Below are positions 7,711-16,585 of a DNA stretch of 64,000 nucleotides, piece by piece. Position numbers and translations under genes: made by a program. Each line of letters starts with the position of its first letter. The stretch's first letter is position 1. Source of the stretch: Niallia nealsonii (lineage in GTDB: Bacteria; Bacillota; Bacilli; Bacillales; Cytobacillaceae); assembly GCF_002835805.1 (NCBI RefSeq), contig NZ_PISE01000016.1:62001-126000 (forward strand), written 5' to 3'. Below the pieces are notes generated by a model that was not told the DNA's origin, searched no databases, and worked only from the letters and a program-made list of their open reading frames with translations.

Positions 7711-9633
7711 TTAAATACCGTTCACCGGCTCTACTGGCAATGCAGCCAAAACAGCATTTTCAACTATTTCTTCTGTATTATCATCTAATAGAAGATGTAC
7801 ATCACCGCTATCTGTGCTAGTACGAATTAAACGGCCGATTCCTTGTCTAAGCCGCAATATCATATATGGCATATCCACTTCTAAAAATGGATTTCCGCTA
7901 TTTTCTCTTTTGGATTTATACACAGGGTCGTTCGGTGGAAATGGTAAAGAAAAGATAAACACATTTTCTAAAGATCTTCCGGGAACATCCAAGCCTTCCC
8001 ATAAATTAACCGCACATAAAACAGATTCTTCTTCATTTTGAAATTTGGATACAAGGCTGCTAATTTCTCCTTCTCCTTCAAAATATACAGGGAAAGACAA
8101 ATCGGTTGGCAAGTTTTCTTTAAATTGCTGCAAATCTTCTTTATTATTAAACAACACAAGAGATCTGCCATGTGCTTTTATTATATTTTCATAACAATAG
8201 TTTTGTTTCTGAGAGTTGTCCTCTTTGTTGAAAGAAGAAGCATAAACTTTCATATTTTCTTCATAATCAAACGGCGAATCGACAGAAAAGGATAAATAGT
8301 CACTTGCACCTAAACTATTTGCCATATAATCAAAAGATTTATTTTCAGACAAAGTAGCAGAAGAAAAAACAATTGGCTTCTTCTGGCTGAAAACATCTTC
8401 TTTCATAATATCCTTAACAAGTCTTGGCATAATTACTAATGTGCGTTCTCCATTATGCTCTTCAAACCAAGTTATACCATTCATCTCTTTTAGAAACAAT
8501 CCTAAAGAATGGGAAATCTGTTCTAAATATTCCTCCACTACCTTTAATTCATATTCATTAATAACATACATTTCACTTTCAAACACAAGTTCTTCTTCTA
8601 AATCAGAAATTAAATTGGCAAGTCTTCTGCCTTCTCGCATTACCTTGTCCGTTTTTGTAATCTCTTGTTTATCTGAACCGCTAGTCTGAAAAGATGCAGC
8701 TGTTAATTCAGTAAAAAATTGTTCGTTTTGATAAATGGTATCTTCCATTATATTTAATGTTTTTTCACGCACATCGTTTGCCATTAATCTTGTTAATAGT
8801 TTTTCTAAGTTTTGTTCTGTTAAACGATATGTCAATGCCTTTTGTGCAGCATATTCAAGCAAATGTCCTTCATCAAAAATAACGCATGAGCTCTCAGGCA
8901 GCAAAGGCAGCTGCCCTTCTCTTTTGCGCGACTCTTTTGTCCAAATATGCTCCATATAAAAATCATGAGAACAAATAATTAAATCTTTGGCGCTTCTGTA
9001 ATAGTCACGATGCAATGTTTGTCCACATCGATGCCTTTTATCACATGTAAAACAGTCTTGCAAAGAATCCCAAGCCACTTCATTCCAATCATCGTCCCCA
9101 AGTTCTGGATAGTCTTTACGGTCACCGTATGGGGCAAAGAGTTGCATCGAACCTGATCCATGAACAAAATCGGGAAGATTATCATAAATCGTATTAAATG
9201 TATCTTCTAAAGTAATCTGCTTATCCAATTTATTTAAACAAAGATATTGATTGCGAGATTTTGCTAGACGAACATCTACATTTAAATTCAGCACTTTCTC
9301 TAGCTTTGCGATATCTCCCTCTTTTTTAACCAATTGCTCAATCAACGTTTCATCGCTGCATGCAATGATTGCCGGCTTATTCATATAGCGTGCATAACAA
9401 ATAGCATATAATAAGTACACAAATGTTTTTCCTGTCCCTACACCAGCTTCAGCAAAAATAGTCTTTTTCTCTTTAAACGCTTTTTCTAATTGAAAAGCCA
9501 TAAAGATTTGTTCATCTCTCTCCTCATACCCTGCCTCTGGGAGAATGTCATAAAATACATCCCCAATCCATTCCCCAAGCTTTTCATAAAAAGATTCTGT
9601 TTTTGAAACATCAAACGGCATGCTGTTTTGCAT
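7711..9633 (-). CDS. ypvA: DinG/XPD-type Fe-S DNA helicase YpvA
   Basis: A 640-residue SF2 helicase of the XPD/DinG group without an exonuclease domain. The Walker A motif is AEAGVGTGKT at about residues 61-70. A cysteine set (YLCLNK, then CFTCDKRHRC) fits the Fe-S cluster domain. The DEAH-equivalent box is FDEGHLLEYA, and the C-terminal motif VI is LRQGIGRLIRT. Such enzymes unwind DNA 5'-3' and process repair or R-loop intermediates. ATG 9633 is preceded by GGAGGGG. It sits alone between its own terminator and a small upstream gene. It contrasts with the second DinG-like protein at 36481, which lacks the cluster cysteines. Confidence 0.88.
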   Translation of the reverse strand: MQNSMPFDVSKTESFYEKLGEWIGDVFYDILPEAGYEERDEQIFMAFQLEKAFKEKKTIFAEAGVGTGKTFVYLLYAICYARYMNKPAIIACSDETLIEQLVKKEGDIAKLEKVLNLNVDVRLAKSRNQYLCLNKLDKQITLEDTFNTIYDNLPDFVHGSGSMQLFAPYGDRKDYPELGDDDWNEVAWDSLQDCFTCDKRHRCGQTLHRDYYRSAKDLIICSHDFYMEHIWTKESRKREGQLPLLPESSCVIFDEGHLLEYAAQKALTYRLTEQNLEKLLTRLMANDVREKTLNIMEDTIYQNEQFFTELTAASFQTSGSDKQEITKTDKVMREGRRLANLISDLEEELVFESEMYVINEYELKVVEEYLEQISHSLGLFLKEMNGITWFEEHNGERTLVIMPRLVKDIMKEDVFSQKKPIVFSSATLSENKSFDYMANSLGASDYLSFSVDSPFDYEENMKVYASSFNKEDNSQKQNYCYENIIKAHGRSLVLFNNKEDLQQFKENLPTDLSFPVYFEGEGEISSLVSKFQNEEESVLCAVNLWEGLDVPGRSLENVFIFSLPFPPNDPVYKSKRENSGNPFLEVDMPYMILRLRQGIGRLIRTSTDSGDVHLLLDDNTEEIVENAVLAALPVEPVNGI

Positions 9634-9768
9634 GTTACCCCTCCAAAAATAAAATAGCCTCTCATATATTAATAAGAGAGAACTTGTTTACTAATCGCAT
9701 CTATTTTTTTATTGCTATCTACTAAAAAAGTATATCTTATATATAATAGTAAAGTTTCTTCAAACAAT

Positions 9769-9818
9769 CAAGAAAAAAGAAGGTGTCCAAATAATTCGTT
9801 ATATTGGGCACCCTCTTT
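9769..9818 (-). terminator. Terminator of the 55-residue ORF
   Basis: Stem GGGTGCCCAA / TTGGACACC with a T/C-rich run on the minus strand, about 50 bases after the small gene. Confidence 0.75.
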
Positions 9819-9869
9819 ATTAGTATTTTGCCGTTATCAGCATCTCCTATTTATGGCGCTTTCCGTTTT

Positions 9870-10037
9870 TTAGTATCCATTGTCTTTGGATAGAGAATAA
9901 GACATTGCTTGCTGTACCGATTGCTGAGCTTCTAAGAGTTCAGCAAGAACACTTGATTCTATTTGTTCATTTTTTATAATATCCATTGATTGATTTATTG
10001 CATCTATAATTTTGTGGTAATTTATTGTATTATCCAT
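9870..10037 (-). CDS. Hypothetical 55-residue protein
   Basis: ATG 10037 lies six bases after a strong GGGAGGA site, the stop is at 9870 and a terminator follows, so this is a convincing small gene. The product (starting MDNTINYHKIIDAINQSMDI) is acidic and polar, predicted to be mostly helical, with Gln/Ser/Ala-rich heptad-like spacing (LLEAQQSVQQAM), so a short coiled coil or dimerising peptide is plausible. It has no membrane segment and no cysteines. I do not recognise a family. The CBS-domain gene lies upstream on the same strand, 165 bases away. Confidence 0.6.
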   Translation of the reverse strand: MDNTINYHKIIDAINQSMDIIKNEQIESSVLAELLEAQQSVQQAMSYSLSKDNGY

Positions 10038-10202
10038 CTTTATTCCTCCCTAAAAAAACATCCCATATAGATACAATATATACAAAAAATAAAAAATTAT
10101 ACGCTAAGAGAATGGTTTTAGCCCATCCTATTTTTTTCTAATGTTTTCATCCACTATAAATGGTCGATATTTCTTTTAGGAAGAGGATACTTTTTTCGAA
10201 GC

Positions 10203-10658
10203 TTATAATAATTCTTTAAAAATGGTTCGAATAACATCTCCCCGGCTAATAATGCCCACTAATACCCCATTTTTTTCAACAGGCAACTTTTTTATTTTTC
10301 TTTTTCCTAAAACGGCTGCTACATTTTCTATTTCTTCATCCCAACCAACCTTTTGAACCGTTTTTTTGGCAATATCCATCACGTTCAAATTTAAGATATT
10401 ATTCACTCTTTCTTCAAATTTATAGTCATCCCCTTGAATAACGGTGACAAAATGGAACCAGTCTACAACAACATCCTTATGTTTGCCGATAAATCGCATG
10501 ATATCTCCATCGCTTATATAGCCTACCACTTCATTTCGATCGTTTACTACAGGAAGGCCACTAATATTATAATGAATAAATTTATTAATAACTGCACGTA
10601 CACTATCCTGCATCTTTACTTTAACCACATTTGTTTTCATCAGTTCATGTGCCTGCAT
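10203..10658 (-). CDS. CBS-domain pair protein
   Basis: A 151-residue protein made of two CBS repeats (about residues 8-60 and 90-148). The first contains SGLPVVNDRNEVVGYISDGDI and the second IKKLPVEKNGVLVGIISRGDV, the usual end-of-CBS pattern. CBS pairs bind adenine nucleotides or cyclic di-AMP and serve as stand-alone sensors. The start at 10658 is chosen because AGGGGG lies six bases before it; an ATG inside that site and further upstream codons are less likely. A roughly 25-residue insert between the repeats (VVVDWFHFVTVIQGDDYKFEERV) is typical of the longer CBS subtype. The ligand is unknown. Confidence 0.85.
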   Translation of the reverse strand: MQAHELMKTNVVKVKMQDSVRAVINKFIHYNISGLPVVNDRNEVVGYISDGDIMRFIGKHKDVVVDWFHFVTVIQGDDYKFEERVNNILNLNVMDIAKKTVQKVGWDEEIENVAAVLGKRKIKKLPVEKNGVLVGIISRGDVIRTIFKELL

Positions 10659-10691
10659 GTTCATCCCCCTATTCAAATAACGAAATCGCAC

Positions 10692-11433
10692 TTTGGATTA
10701 CATGATGGATATAATTGTTTTCAAGTTGAATGGTGCAATTATTTCATTTTATGCCGCAAATCCTTCTTATATCAATTATACTACTTGGACTAAAAAGCCT
10801 ATCTTAGAAATATGGCAATATTATTAAATACTTAATCTGACAACGCTTGGATAGATGATGAACAACCAAAGAAAAAGAAAAATATATGGCTTATTGTATA
10901 TTTTATTTAGTAAACATATTTCATATGATGATCTAACGTCTTTTTAAGCCATAAAAAAACAGGGCAACTGCTTATAGTTTATTGGGCTATATGTTGGAAG
11001 CAGTCTAGTTTGTATTTTTGGTATGGCCTATTTCTATAAAAGGCTATCTCTGTCACTTTGTGACTAATAGAAAAGACCAATATATAACTGGTCTCTGATA
11101 GATGTTTTTATTCAAATAAAGCACTTGTTTGAATGTAGCAGATTCCTAAATAAGTGGACTAACTCCTGCAAATATAAACAGCTGCTTTGAATGTTAAAAA
11201 ATAGATTCCCTAAATTTCAGGAGTAATCATTGCCGAGAATTATTCAATGTACCAGAGATGGATTGAATAATCTTCTATTTTTCCATGTTTTTTTGCTAAA
11301 TGATTAATTCTTAAATTTAAAAGTTTATTTATTTTGTACAAATTTATTGGAGCGTATTAACAAACTATTAGCTGGTTTAGTTCAGAAAGTTTTTTTATCA
11401 CTGGAAGATATCCGGAAAATCAATAATAGCCAA
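10692..11433. other. 740-base region without a convincing gene
   Basis: AT-rich DNA with many stops on both strands. Only very short ORFs without ribosome sites are seen. One weak hairpin (AGACCA/TGGTCT, 11075-11092) has a short T run on the minus strand. This may be decayed coding DNA between the CBS gene and the tetR gene. Confidence 0.5.
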
Positions 11434-12027
11434 TTAAGAATTTTTATCTTGGTTACGAACCAGGATGTAAAACTGCTTTGCGAGAAAATGGGGTGTATAT
11501 GGCATATCTTTTCGTAGCCAAGAAACTATAGTGCCTATCAAAGCTGAAGATCCGTACCAAATAACAATATCTTTTTGAATTCCTTCTTTATATAAAATAT
11601 TTTCACTCTTTAAGTCCTCTAACCTTTCAGTAATTAGTTCAGTTAGCATATTTGACAAACGTTCAGTAAAGATGGGGGCCCTCCTCGAACCTAAAGTACT
11701 TTTATAAAATTTAGCATGTGCCGCAATATGATCAAGCAGCCTTATCAACATCAACCAATCTGCATCTTTAGAGAAACTCTCTTTTACTTGACCGTTTATC
11801 GCACGCTGAATATCTTTTATCATATCATCAGCCATCTTTTCTAACATATCTGGTATATCACGATAATGCAGGTAAAATGTGACACGACTAATTGTAGCGC
11901 GCTCCGCTATACGGCTAACAGACATTTTCTCGATATCCATTTCCTGCAGCAAATCAACAAAAGCTTCTTTTATCAACAGCCGTGTACGAAGAATTCTGGG
12001 ATCTATATGATCTTTGTTATTATCCAT
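11434..12027 (-). CDS. TetR-family transcriptional regulator
   Basis: A 197-residue regulator. The N-terminal helix-turn-helix spans about residues 14-58 (TRLLIKEAFVDLL, then VSRIAERATISRVTFYLHYRDI), the TetR signature. The C-terminal ligand-binding domain resembles the type found in regulators of drug-efflux genes (WLRKDMPYTPHFLAKQF). It is transcribed divergently from an MFS exporter, and the 232 bases between them hold two palindromes, so it very probably represses that exporter and itself until an inducer binds. A weak AAAGGA site precedes ATG 12027. The inducer cannot be inferred. Confidence 0.88.
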   Translation of the reverse strand: MDNNKDHIDPRILRTRLLIKEAFVDLLQEMDIEKMSVSRIAERATISRVTFYLHYRDIPDMLEKMADDMIKDIQRAINGQVKESFSKDADWLMLIRLLDHIAAHAKFYKSTLGSRRAPIFTERLSNMLTELITERLEDLKSENILYKEGIQKDIVIWYGSSALIGTIVSWLRKDMPYTPHFLAKQFYILVRNQDKNS

Positions 12028-12116
12028 TATTTTACTTATCCTTTCTTTTTAGAATTAAGTATACAAATTCTTTAAATAATGTACTATATTTCCCAACTAA
12101 ACAACACAAGCAGATT

Positions 12117-12138
12117 AAGTGTAAACTAATTTACACTT
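12117..12138. promoter_or_regulatory. Palindromic operator 1 of the TetR/MFS pair
   Basis: AAGTGTAAA-CTAA-TTTACACTT: perfect 9-bp arms with a four-base centre, lying between the divergent start codons and upstream of the MFS -35. Confidence 0.65.
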
Positions 12139-12154
12139 TGAGATATATTGTAAA

Positions 12155-12182
12155 TTGCAAAATTTTCATTTCCAATTATAAT
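12155..12182 (+). promoter_or_regulatory. SigA promoter of the MFS exporter
   Basis: TTGCAA (12155-12160) and TATAAT (12177-12182) with a 16-base spacer; the expected start is near 12189. Confidence 0.6.
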
Positions 12183-12190
12183 CTTTTTTA

Positions 12191-12218
12191 TACAATGTTA
12201 ATTATCTTACACATTGTA
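12191..12218. promoter_or_regulatory. Palindromic operator 2 at the MFS start site
   Basis: TACAATGT-N12-ACATTGTA, perfect 8-bp arms starting two bases after the predicted transcription start. It is a likely second repressor site, although its arms differ from operator 1 apart from a shared TGTNNA-like core. Confidence 0.45.
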
Positions 12219-12259
12219 AATTAAGTCTAGATAGAAAGAGAAAGAAAGGAAGTTTTAGG

Positions 12260-13753
12260 TTGAATAAACGTATAGAGACAACTAGTAGTTCCATAAAAAA
12301 AGGACCTATCTTGTTCGTTATGATTTTGGGGGCTTTTCTAGCTACGCTTAATCAGACAATCATGAGCGTTGCAACTCCAGAACTAATGGTAGATTTTAAT
12401 ATTTCAGCTGCGACGGCACAATGGCTGACAACTGGCTATATGCTAGTAAATGGTATTCTAATTCCAATTACCGCCTATTTTATGCAAAGGTTCACCACTC
12501 GTCAGCTTTTTCAAACTTCGATGCTTCTTTTTCTTGCGGGCACGATAGTATCTGCTATATCAGTAAACTTCCCAGTTCTTTTGACTGGGCGTATGATTCA
12601 AGCAGCGGGAGCCGGCATTATTATGCCTCTGCTTACGAATGTTATTTTCAAGCTCTTCCCTGTCGATAAAAGAGGTGCAGCTATGGGTATGGTGGGGTTT
12701 GCAATCATTTTTGCACCTGCTATCGGTCCTACTTTGGCAGGATATATCCTGGAAAACTTTGAATGGGAATTAATGTTCTACGGTATGATTCCGCTTGCTC
12801 TTTTGGTGATTATCTGTGGCTTTATTTACCTGAAGAATGTTTCGGAACAGGTTGCTACTAAGGTTGATATTATAAGTGTAATCTTTTCTACAATAGGATT
12901 TGGAACTCTCTTATATGGCTTCAGCCGGGCTGGAAGTGAAGGATGGTCGAGCAGTGAGGTGCTTGTATCGATTGTTGCGGGAGTTGTGGCACTTGGATTT
13001 TTTACATGGAGACAGTTAACCTCCGAGAATCCCCTGCTGGATCTCAGAGCCTTCAAATATAATATGTTCTCCCTTACAACTATTATCAACATTGCAGTTA
13101 CCATGGTTATGTATGCAGATATGATGCTTCTTCCACTGTACTTACAAAGTGCGCGAGGTTACACAGCTCTCGAATCTGGTTTGCTGCTTCTTCCTGGAGC
13201 ACTTGTGATGGGTTTTTTAATGCCTATTACCGGAAGGCTATTTGATCGATATGGAGCAAAATGGCTGTCCATAATTGGATTGATCATTATGATCATTACA
13301 ACTATGGGATTTATTGATTTGACAGATTCAACTAGCTATACTTATTTGGTTCTCATGTCTACAGGCCGCCGTATCGGAATGGCGCTGATGCTTATGCCTC
13401 TTCAAACAGCAGGTTTAAACCAATTGCCTTCCAGCTTGATTGCCCATGGTACAGCAATCTCCAATACCATTAGGCAAGTAGCAGGTGCAGTTGGTACATC
13501 CCTTCTCGTAACTATTATGATGGATCGCACCAAAACCCATCTAACAGATATGATGTCCACTGGCGGAAATGGGGCAACCGAAAAACAAATGATTTTAGAA
13601 GCCACCATTCAGGGAATCAACGACGCTTATGTTGTCATTATAGGAATAGCAGTTATCGGATTACTTCTATCATTATTTATTAAACGCGTAGAACAAAACT
13701 CTGAGGAGGTTTCTGACGCTAATCTAAATAAAGCTATTATAAAAGAGACCTAA
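12260..13753 (+). CDS. DHA2-family MFS multidrug exporter (LmrB/EmrB type)
   Basis: A 497-residue inner-membrane proton antiporter with about 14 hydrophobic segments. The DHA2 hallmarks are visible: the conserved LDxTIVNVA-like region is LNQTIMSVATPEL at about residue 30, WLTTGYMLVNGILIPITAY follows, and motif C is GFAIIFAPAIGPTLAGYI. Members export lipophilic drugs. TTG 12260 is used, with AAAGGAAG upstream. Conserved FDRYGAKW is the motif A-like loop of the second half. It is controlled by the divergent TetR regulator. Substrates are unknown; lincosamide/EmrB-type compounds are only a family-based guess. Confidence 0.9.
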   Translation: MNKRIETTSSSIKKGPILFVMILGAFLATLNQTIMSVATPELMVDFNISAATAQWLTTGYMLVNGILIPITAYFMQRFTTRQLFQTSMLLFLAGTIVSAISVNFPVLLTGRMIQAAGAGIIMPLLTNVIFKLFPVDKRGAAMGMVGFAIIFAPAIGPTLAGYILENFEWELMFYGMIPLALLVIICGFIYLKNVSEQVATKVDIISVIFSTIGFGTLLYGFSRAGSEGWSSSEVLVSIVAGVVALGFFTWRQLTSENPLLDLRAFKYNMFSLTTIINIAVTMVMYADMMLLPLYLQSARGYTALESGLLLLPGALVMGFLMPITGRLFDRYGAKWLSIIGLIIMIITTMGFIDLTDSTSYTYLVLMSTGRRIGMALMLMPLQTAGLNQLPSSLIAHGTAISNTIRQVAGAVGTSLLVTIMMDRTKTHLTDMMSTGGNGATEKQMILEATIQGINDAYVVIIGIAVIGLLLSLFIKRVEQNSEEVSDANLNKAIIKET

Positions 13754-13824
13754 AATACAAAGCTTACTTAAGATATGCTTGAACCTCCCTCAGCTATGTT
13801 AAAACCAAAAAACTAAGTAATAAT

Positions 13825-13857
13825 AAAAGCAGTGAAATCAAAAATCACTGCTTTTTG
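13825..13857 (+). terminator. Terminator of the MFS gene
   Basis: AAAAGCAGTGA / TCACTGCTTTTT hairpin with its own T run on the plus strand. Confidence 0.85.
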
Positions 13858-13902
13858 ATTGTCCTTCTTCAACTCTCTCCGTTGCTTATCATCTTATACC
13901 AG

Positions 13903-14067
13903 CACCTGATTTCTTTTCTATTTTGTTTAGTTGAAATTTAATCCTTTGTGCCAATGCTTCCTCTCTTTCTTTAATTTTTTTACTAGATAAAAATGCACAG
14001 CCAACTAAACAAATGTCTACTACGCTAACTTTTATTTCCTAAATGATTCATTCCAAAACTCATAAAT
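13903..14067 (-). pseudogene. Possible gene fragment downstream of the intron remnant
   Basis: A minus-strand frame of about 45 codons lies between stops. It reads EIKVSVVDICLVGCAFLSSK and then a Lys/Glu/Gln-rich helix ending SGAGIR. It looks like coding sequence (a hydrophobic segment followed by a charged helix) but has no usable start codon, so at best it is a remnant. No family is recognised. The coordinates are approximate. Confidence 0.25.
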
Positions 14068-14084
14068 ACCATTCGTTTATTGCA

Positions 14085-14604
14085 ATCGAGTAGAGGGAAA
14101 ATAAATGTATTATTTTCGCCCCTCTCACGTAGTAAGTGATAGCTCCATTTTGGTTATCCTTTGAGGTACGCTCATACTTTCACCATTAACACATTCGGAG
14201 TATGTCACTCACGCATTCGTGGTGTTGAAACACTATAAATTGTTCAGCCCTTCATGAAGTTATTTCATTACTATGGCTTCTGCTGACTTCTTGCGACTAA
14301 CCTTTTTCGACTGTACTTCTGTACATCCGCAAGACCTCCCAGGGTAAGACAACTATCTTTCCTCTTTTGCTCGCCTGATTTACTCTACAAAGTTACGCAC
14401 ATCTTTTGGACTTTAACTTGTTATGGAGTTTAATCCCTTTATAGAGCCTTAGTATCAGATTCCTGTTCGTCGAGCCAAGATTTTATTCCACGCTTCCTCT
14501 AGCCCTCACCTCACGATAAGTACCTTGCGCTTCCTTAGTGGTTAGTCGATGTGTACCCCCACAGCGGACTTTCGCCGCCTAGATAGTTGCCATGCCTGGC
14601 ACAC
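14085..14604 (-). mobile_element. ORF-less group IIC intron remnant
   Basis: On the minus strand the element begins GTGTGCCAGGCATGG, the 5' end of group IIC introns such as that of Oceanobacillus iheyensis. It keeps GGCGAAAGTCCGC, CTTACCCTGGGAGGTCT and AGAAGTCAGCAGAAGCCATA in the expected order, ending with GTGAGAGG and a domain VI-like hairpin (AAAATAA / TTATTTT) before CCCTCTACTCGAT. It sits directly after the T run of a terminator, the insertion preference of class C introns. The reverse transcriptase ORF of domain IV is absent (about 520 nt instead of about 1.9 kb), and a canonical domain V hairpin could not be found, so it is probably inactive. The 3' end is approximate. Confidence 0.75.
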
Positions 14605-14633
14605 ATAAAAAAGGAAGCAGTTACTCTGCTTCC
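14605..14633 (-). terminator. Terminator of ypsC and intron target site
   Basis: Stem GGAAGCAG / CTGCTTCC followed by TTTTTTATGT on the minus strand; the intron remnant begins at the next base. Confidence 0.85.
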
Positions 14634-14752
14634 TTAAACCATCCACTATCAATATTATTTAATAAACTATACTTCTCGTTCTGCTTTTTCAATGAATTTC
14701 CCCGCAAAGTGACACTTCCACACTATTTTACACCCTTCAAACCATTGGTATA

Positions 14753-15892
14753 TCAGCTTTCTCTCGGCTTCCTTTTTCCCCAATACTGATAATAGTCCGT
14801 TTTGATGAAACCGTTGAAGAGTTTGCGTTTTTTGGTTGTTTTTTTGCCGAAGTGCGTTTCAAATTCTTCATCACTTGTCAGCATATAGATAGACCATGTA
14901 TCAAGAGGAGCAAAAGCTTCGCCCATCTCCCGGTACATTTTTTGTACAGATGGCTTGTCACCTAGACGTTCGCCGTATGGCGGGTTTCCGACGATTACCC
15001 CGTAGTCTTTTGTTGTGGTAAAGTCGCGGACTTGCATCTGCTTAAAGGTAATAAGATCCGATAATCCTGCTTCAAAGGCATTTTCTTCGGCAATTTTGAC
15101 CATTCTATGATCAATATCGGATGCAACAATATCCAAGACTTGATCATAGTTTGCTGTATCTTCTGCTTCATTGCGTACTTCATCCCAGATGTTTTCAGGC
15201 ATCCAGTCCCATCGTTCTGAAATAAACTCTCTGTTAAATCCTGGTGCAATATTTTGGCCAATTAGGGCCGCTTCTATTGCAATTGTGCCAGACCCGCAAA
15301 ATGGATCAACAAATGTGCGGTCAGGCGTCCAGTTTGTTAAAAGTACAAGGGATGCTGCCAATGTTTCTTTAATCGGCGCTTCCCCTTGACCAACACGATA
15401 ACCGCGGCGGTGCAAGCCATGTCCTGATGTATCAATCGTTAATGTTACAATATCCTTTAAAATAGATACTTCTATCTTAAATAAAGCCCCATTCTCTTCT
15501 AGCCAGCCGGTTTTTTTATAATAGGCGCTTAATCTGTTTACAATAGATTTTTTGACAATTGCTTGGCAATCAGAGACACTAAACAGCTTAGACTTCACCG
15601 ATTTTCCTGATACAGGAAATTCTGCATTTACTGGCAGATAGTCCTCCCACTGTAATGCTTTTGTTTTTTCAAAAAGCTCATCAAATGTAGTTGCTTTGAA
15701 TTCTGCTACTTTAATTTTTATTCGATCCGCTGTACGCAGCCACATATTGCTTCGTGCTATCGCAAGTTCATCACCAGAAAATAATACTTTTCCATTATCC
15801 ACTGTACATTCATAACCTAAATCTCGTACTTCTTTTGCCACAATTGATTCAAGTCCCATCGCAGCTGTTGCTATTAAATTAAATTTTCTCAT
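14753..15892 (-). CDS. ypsC: THUMP-domain rRNA/RNA guanine-N2 methyltransferase YpsC
   Basis: A 379-residue SAM-dependent RNA methyltransferase of the RlmL-N/RlmK-like UPF0020 family. It has an N-terminal ferredoxin-like plus THUMP domain (about residues 1-155), then a Rossmann domain with VDPFCGSGTIAIEAA (SAM loop) and the catalytic VGNPPYGERL (NPPY) motif. The likely reaction is N2-methylation of a guanosine in 23S rRNA, inferred from the RlmL family. ATG 15892 has AAGGTG at six bases. It lies directly downstream of rnpB on the same strand, as in B. subtilis. Confidence 0.9.
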   Translation of the reverse strand: MRKFNLIATAAMGLESIVAKEVRDLGYECTVDNGKVLFSGDELAIARSNMWLRTADRIKIKVAEFKATTFDELFEKTKALQWEDYLPVNAEFPVSGKSVKSKLFSVSDCQAIVKKSIVNRLSAYYKKTGWLEENGALFKIEVSILKDIVTLTIDTSGHGLHRRGYRVGQGEAPIKETLAASLVLLTNWTPDRTFVDPFCGSGTIAIEAALIGQNIAPGFNREFISERWDWMPENIWDEVRNEAEDTANYDQVLDIVASDIDHRMVKIAEENAFEAGLSDLITFKQMQVRDFTTTKDYGVIVGNPPYGERLGDKPSVQKMYREMGEAFAPLDTWSIYMLTSDEEFETHFGKKTTKKRKLFNGFIKTDYYQYWGKRKPRES

Positions 15893-16119
15893 ATTTTCAC
15901 CTTTTTTTCCTTTAATTCATTTTCTATTATGTATCATTATTGCCTATTAAGTACTGCCTAAACTTGATTTATTTTCATCAAATCAAATAAAAAGGATGAC
16001 CTTCATGAAAAATATGTCTGACATTCCTAACAATAGAAAATAAATAAGCGCTTCTCTATTTGTATATGAAGTCAGACCCTTTTCAAAAAGTGTCACCCTA
16101 TACTGTAAACTTTAATCAT

Positions 16120-16523
16120 CAATATAAACGCTTTTGTAAGCCATGTTCTGTTCCTTTGTACTCAAGCGACGTTTGTCTCGTACCAAAGGCGGCAATCATC
16201 TATCTACAGAATAGTATTCTGTCCTTCTCTTCCGTTCATTTCCTCAGAGAAAGTTCCCCTACCATAATTTGGGTTTCTCGCTCGTGGGGTTTACCTCGTT
16301 CCACCCTTTTTATTTCTAAAAAGGCTCCGTCACTGTGGCACTTTCAAGGTATTCATACCATATCCTAAGGACTTAGGTATTTTCCCTGCCGTCAGCAAAT
16401 GACTTTGCTGCCCTAGCTTATTTTTTGGCTAGGCACGAACACTACAAGCATCTCAGCTTGTGCGAGCATGGACTTTCCTCTACAAAAACAAGTTTTGCAG
16501 CGATTACCTCTGGCGTTTGTATT
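16120..16523 (-). ncRNA. rnpB: RNase P RNA (type B)
   Basis: On the minus strand all conserved blocks of the Bacillus ribozyme appear in order: GGTAATCGCTGC, GTAGAGGAAAGTCCATGCTC, GTGTTCGTGCCTAGCC, GCTGACGGCAGGGAAAA, CTTGAAAGTGCCACAGTGAC, GAACGAGGTAAACCCC, GCGAGAAACCCAAATT, TAGATAGATGATTGCCGCC and ACATGGCTTACA. P1 is formed by AAACGC at the 5' end and GCGTTT at the 3' end, giving about 404 nt (B. subtilis about 400). The RNA removes 5' leaders from tRNA precursors together with RnpA. Position between gpsB and ypsC is the B. subtilis order. Ends are placed to within a few bases. Confidence 0.97.
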
Positions 16524-16536
16524 GACTACATTTGCT

Positions 16537-16565
16537 ATTATATTATTTTCCTCCTATAATAGCAA
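16537..16565 (-). promoter_or_regulatory. rnpB promoter
   Basis: TTGCTA (16560-16565) and TATAAT (16537-16542), 17-base spacer, start expected near 16530, a few bases before the mature 5' end. Confidence 0.6.
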
Positions 16566-16585
16566 TGGAAAATTAAAGAAAGTCA

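Noticed and set aside
10704-10950. Short plus-strand ORFs of about 30-40 codons after the CBS gene
   Set aside because: No ribosome sites, AT-driven composition, no terminators.
11434-13753. TetR/MFS pair as a recent genomic island
   Set aside because: No flanking repeats, integrase, tRNA or clear codon-use shift could be seen; presence outside the B. subtilis order alone is not enough.
14592-14789. Plus-strand 65-codon ORF at the intron edge
   Set aside because: It spans the terminator, the intron edge and antisense ypsC sequence; low-complexity shadow.
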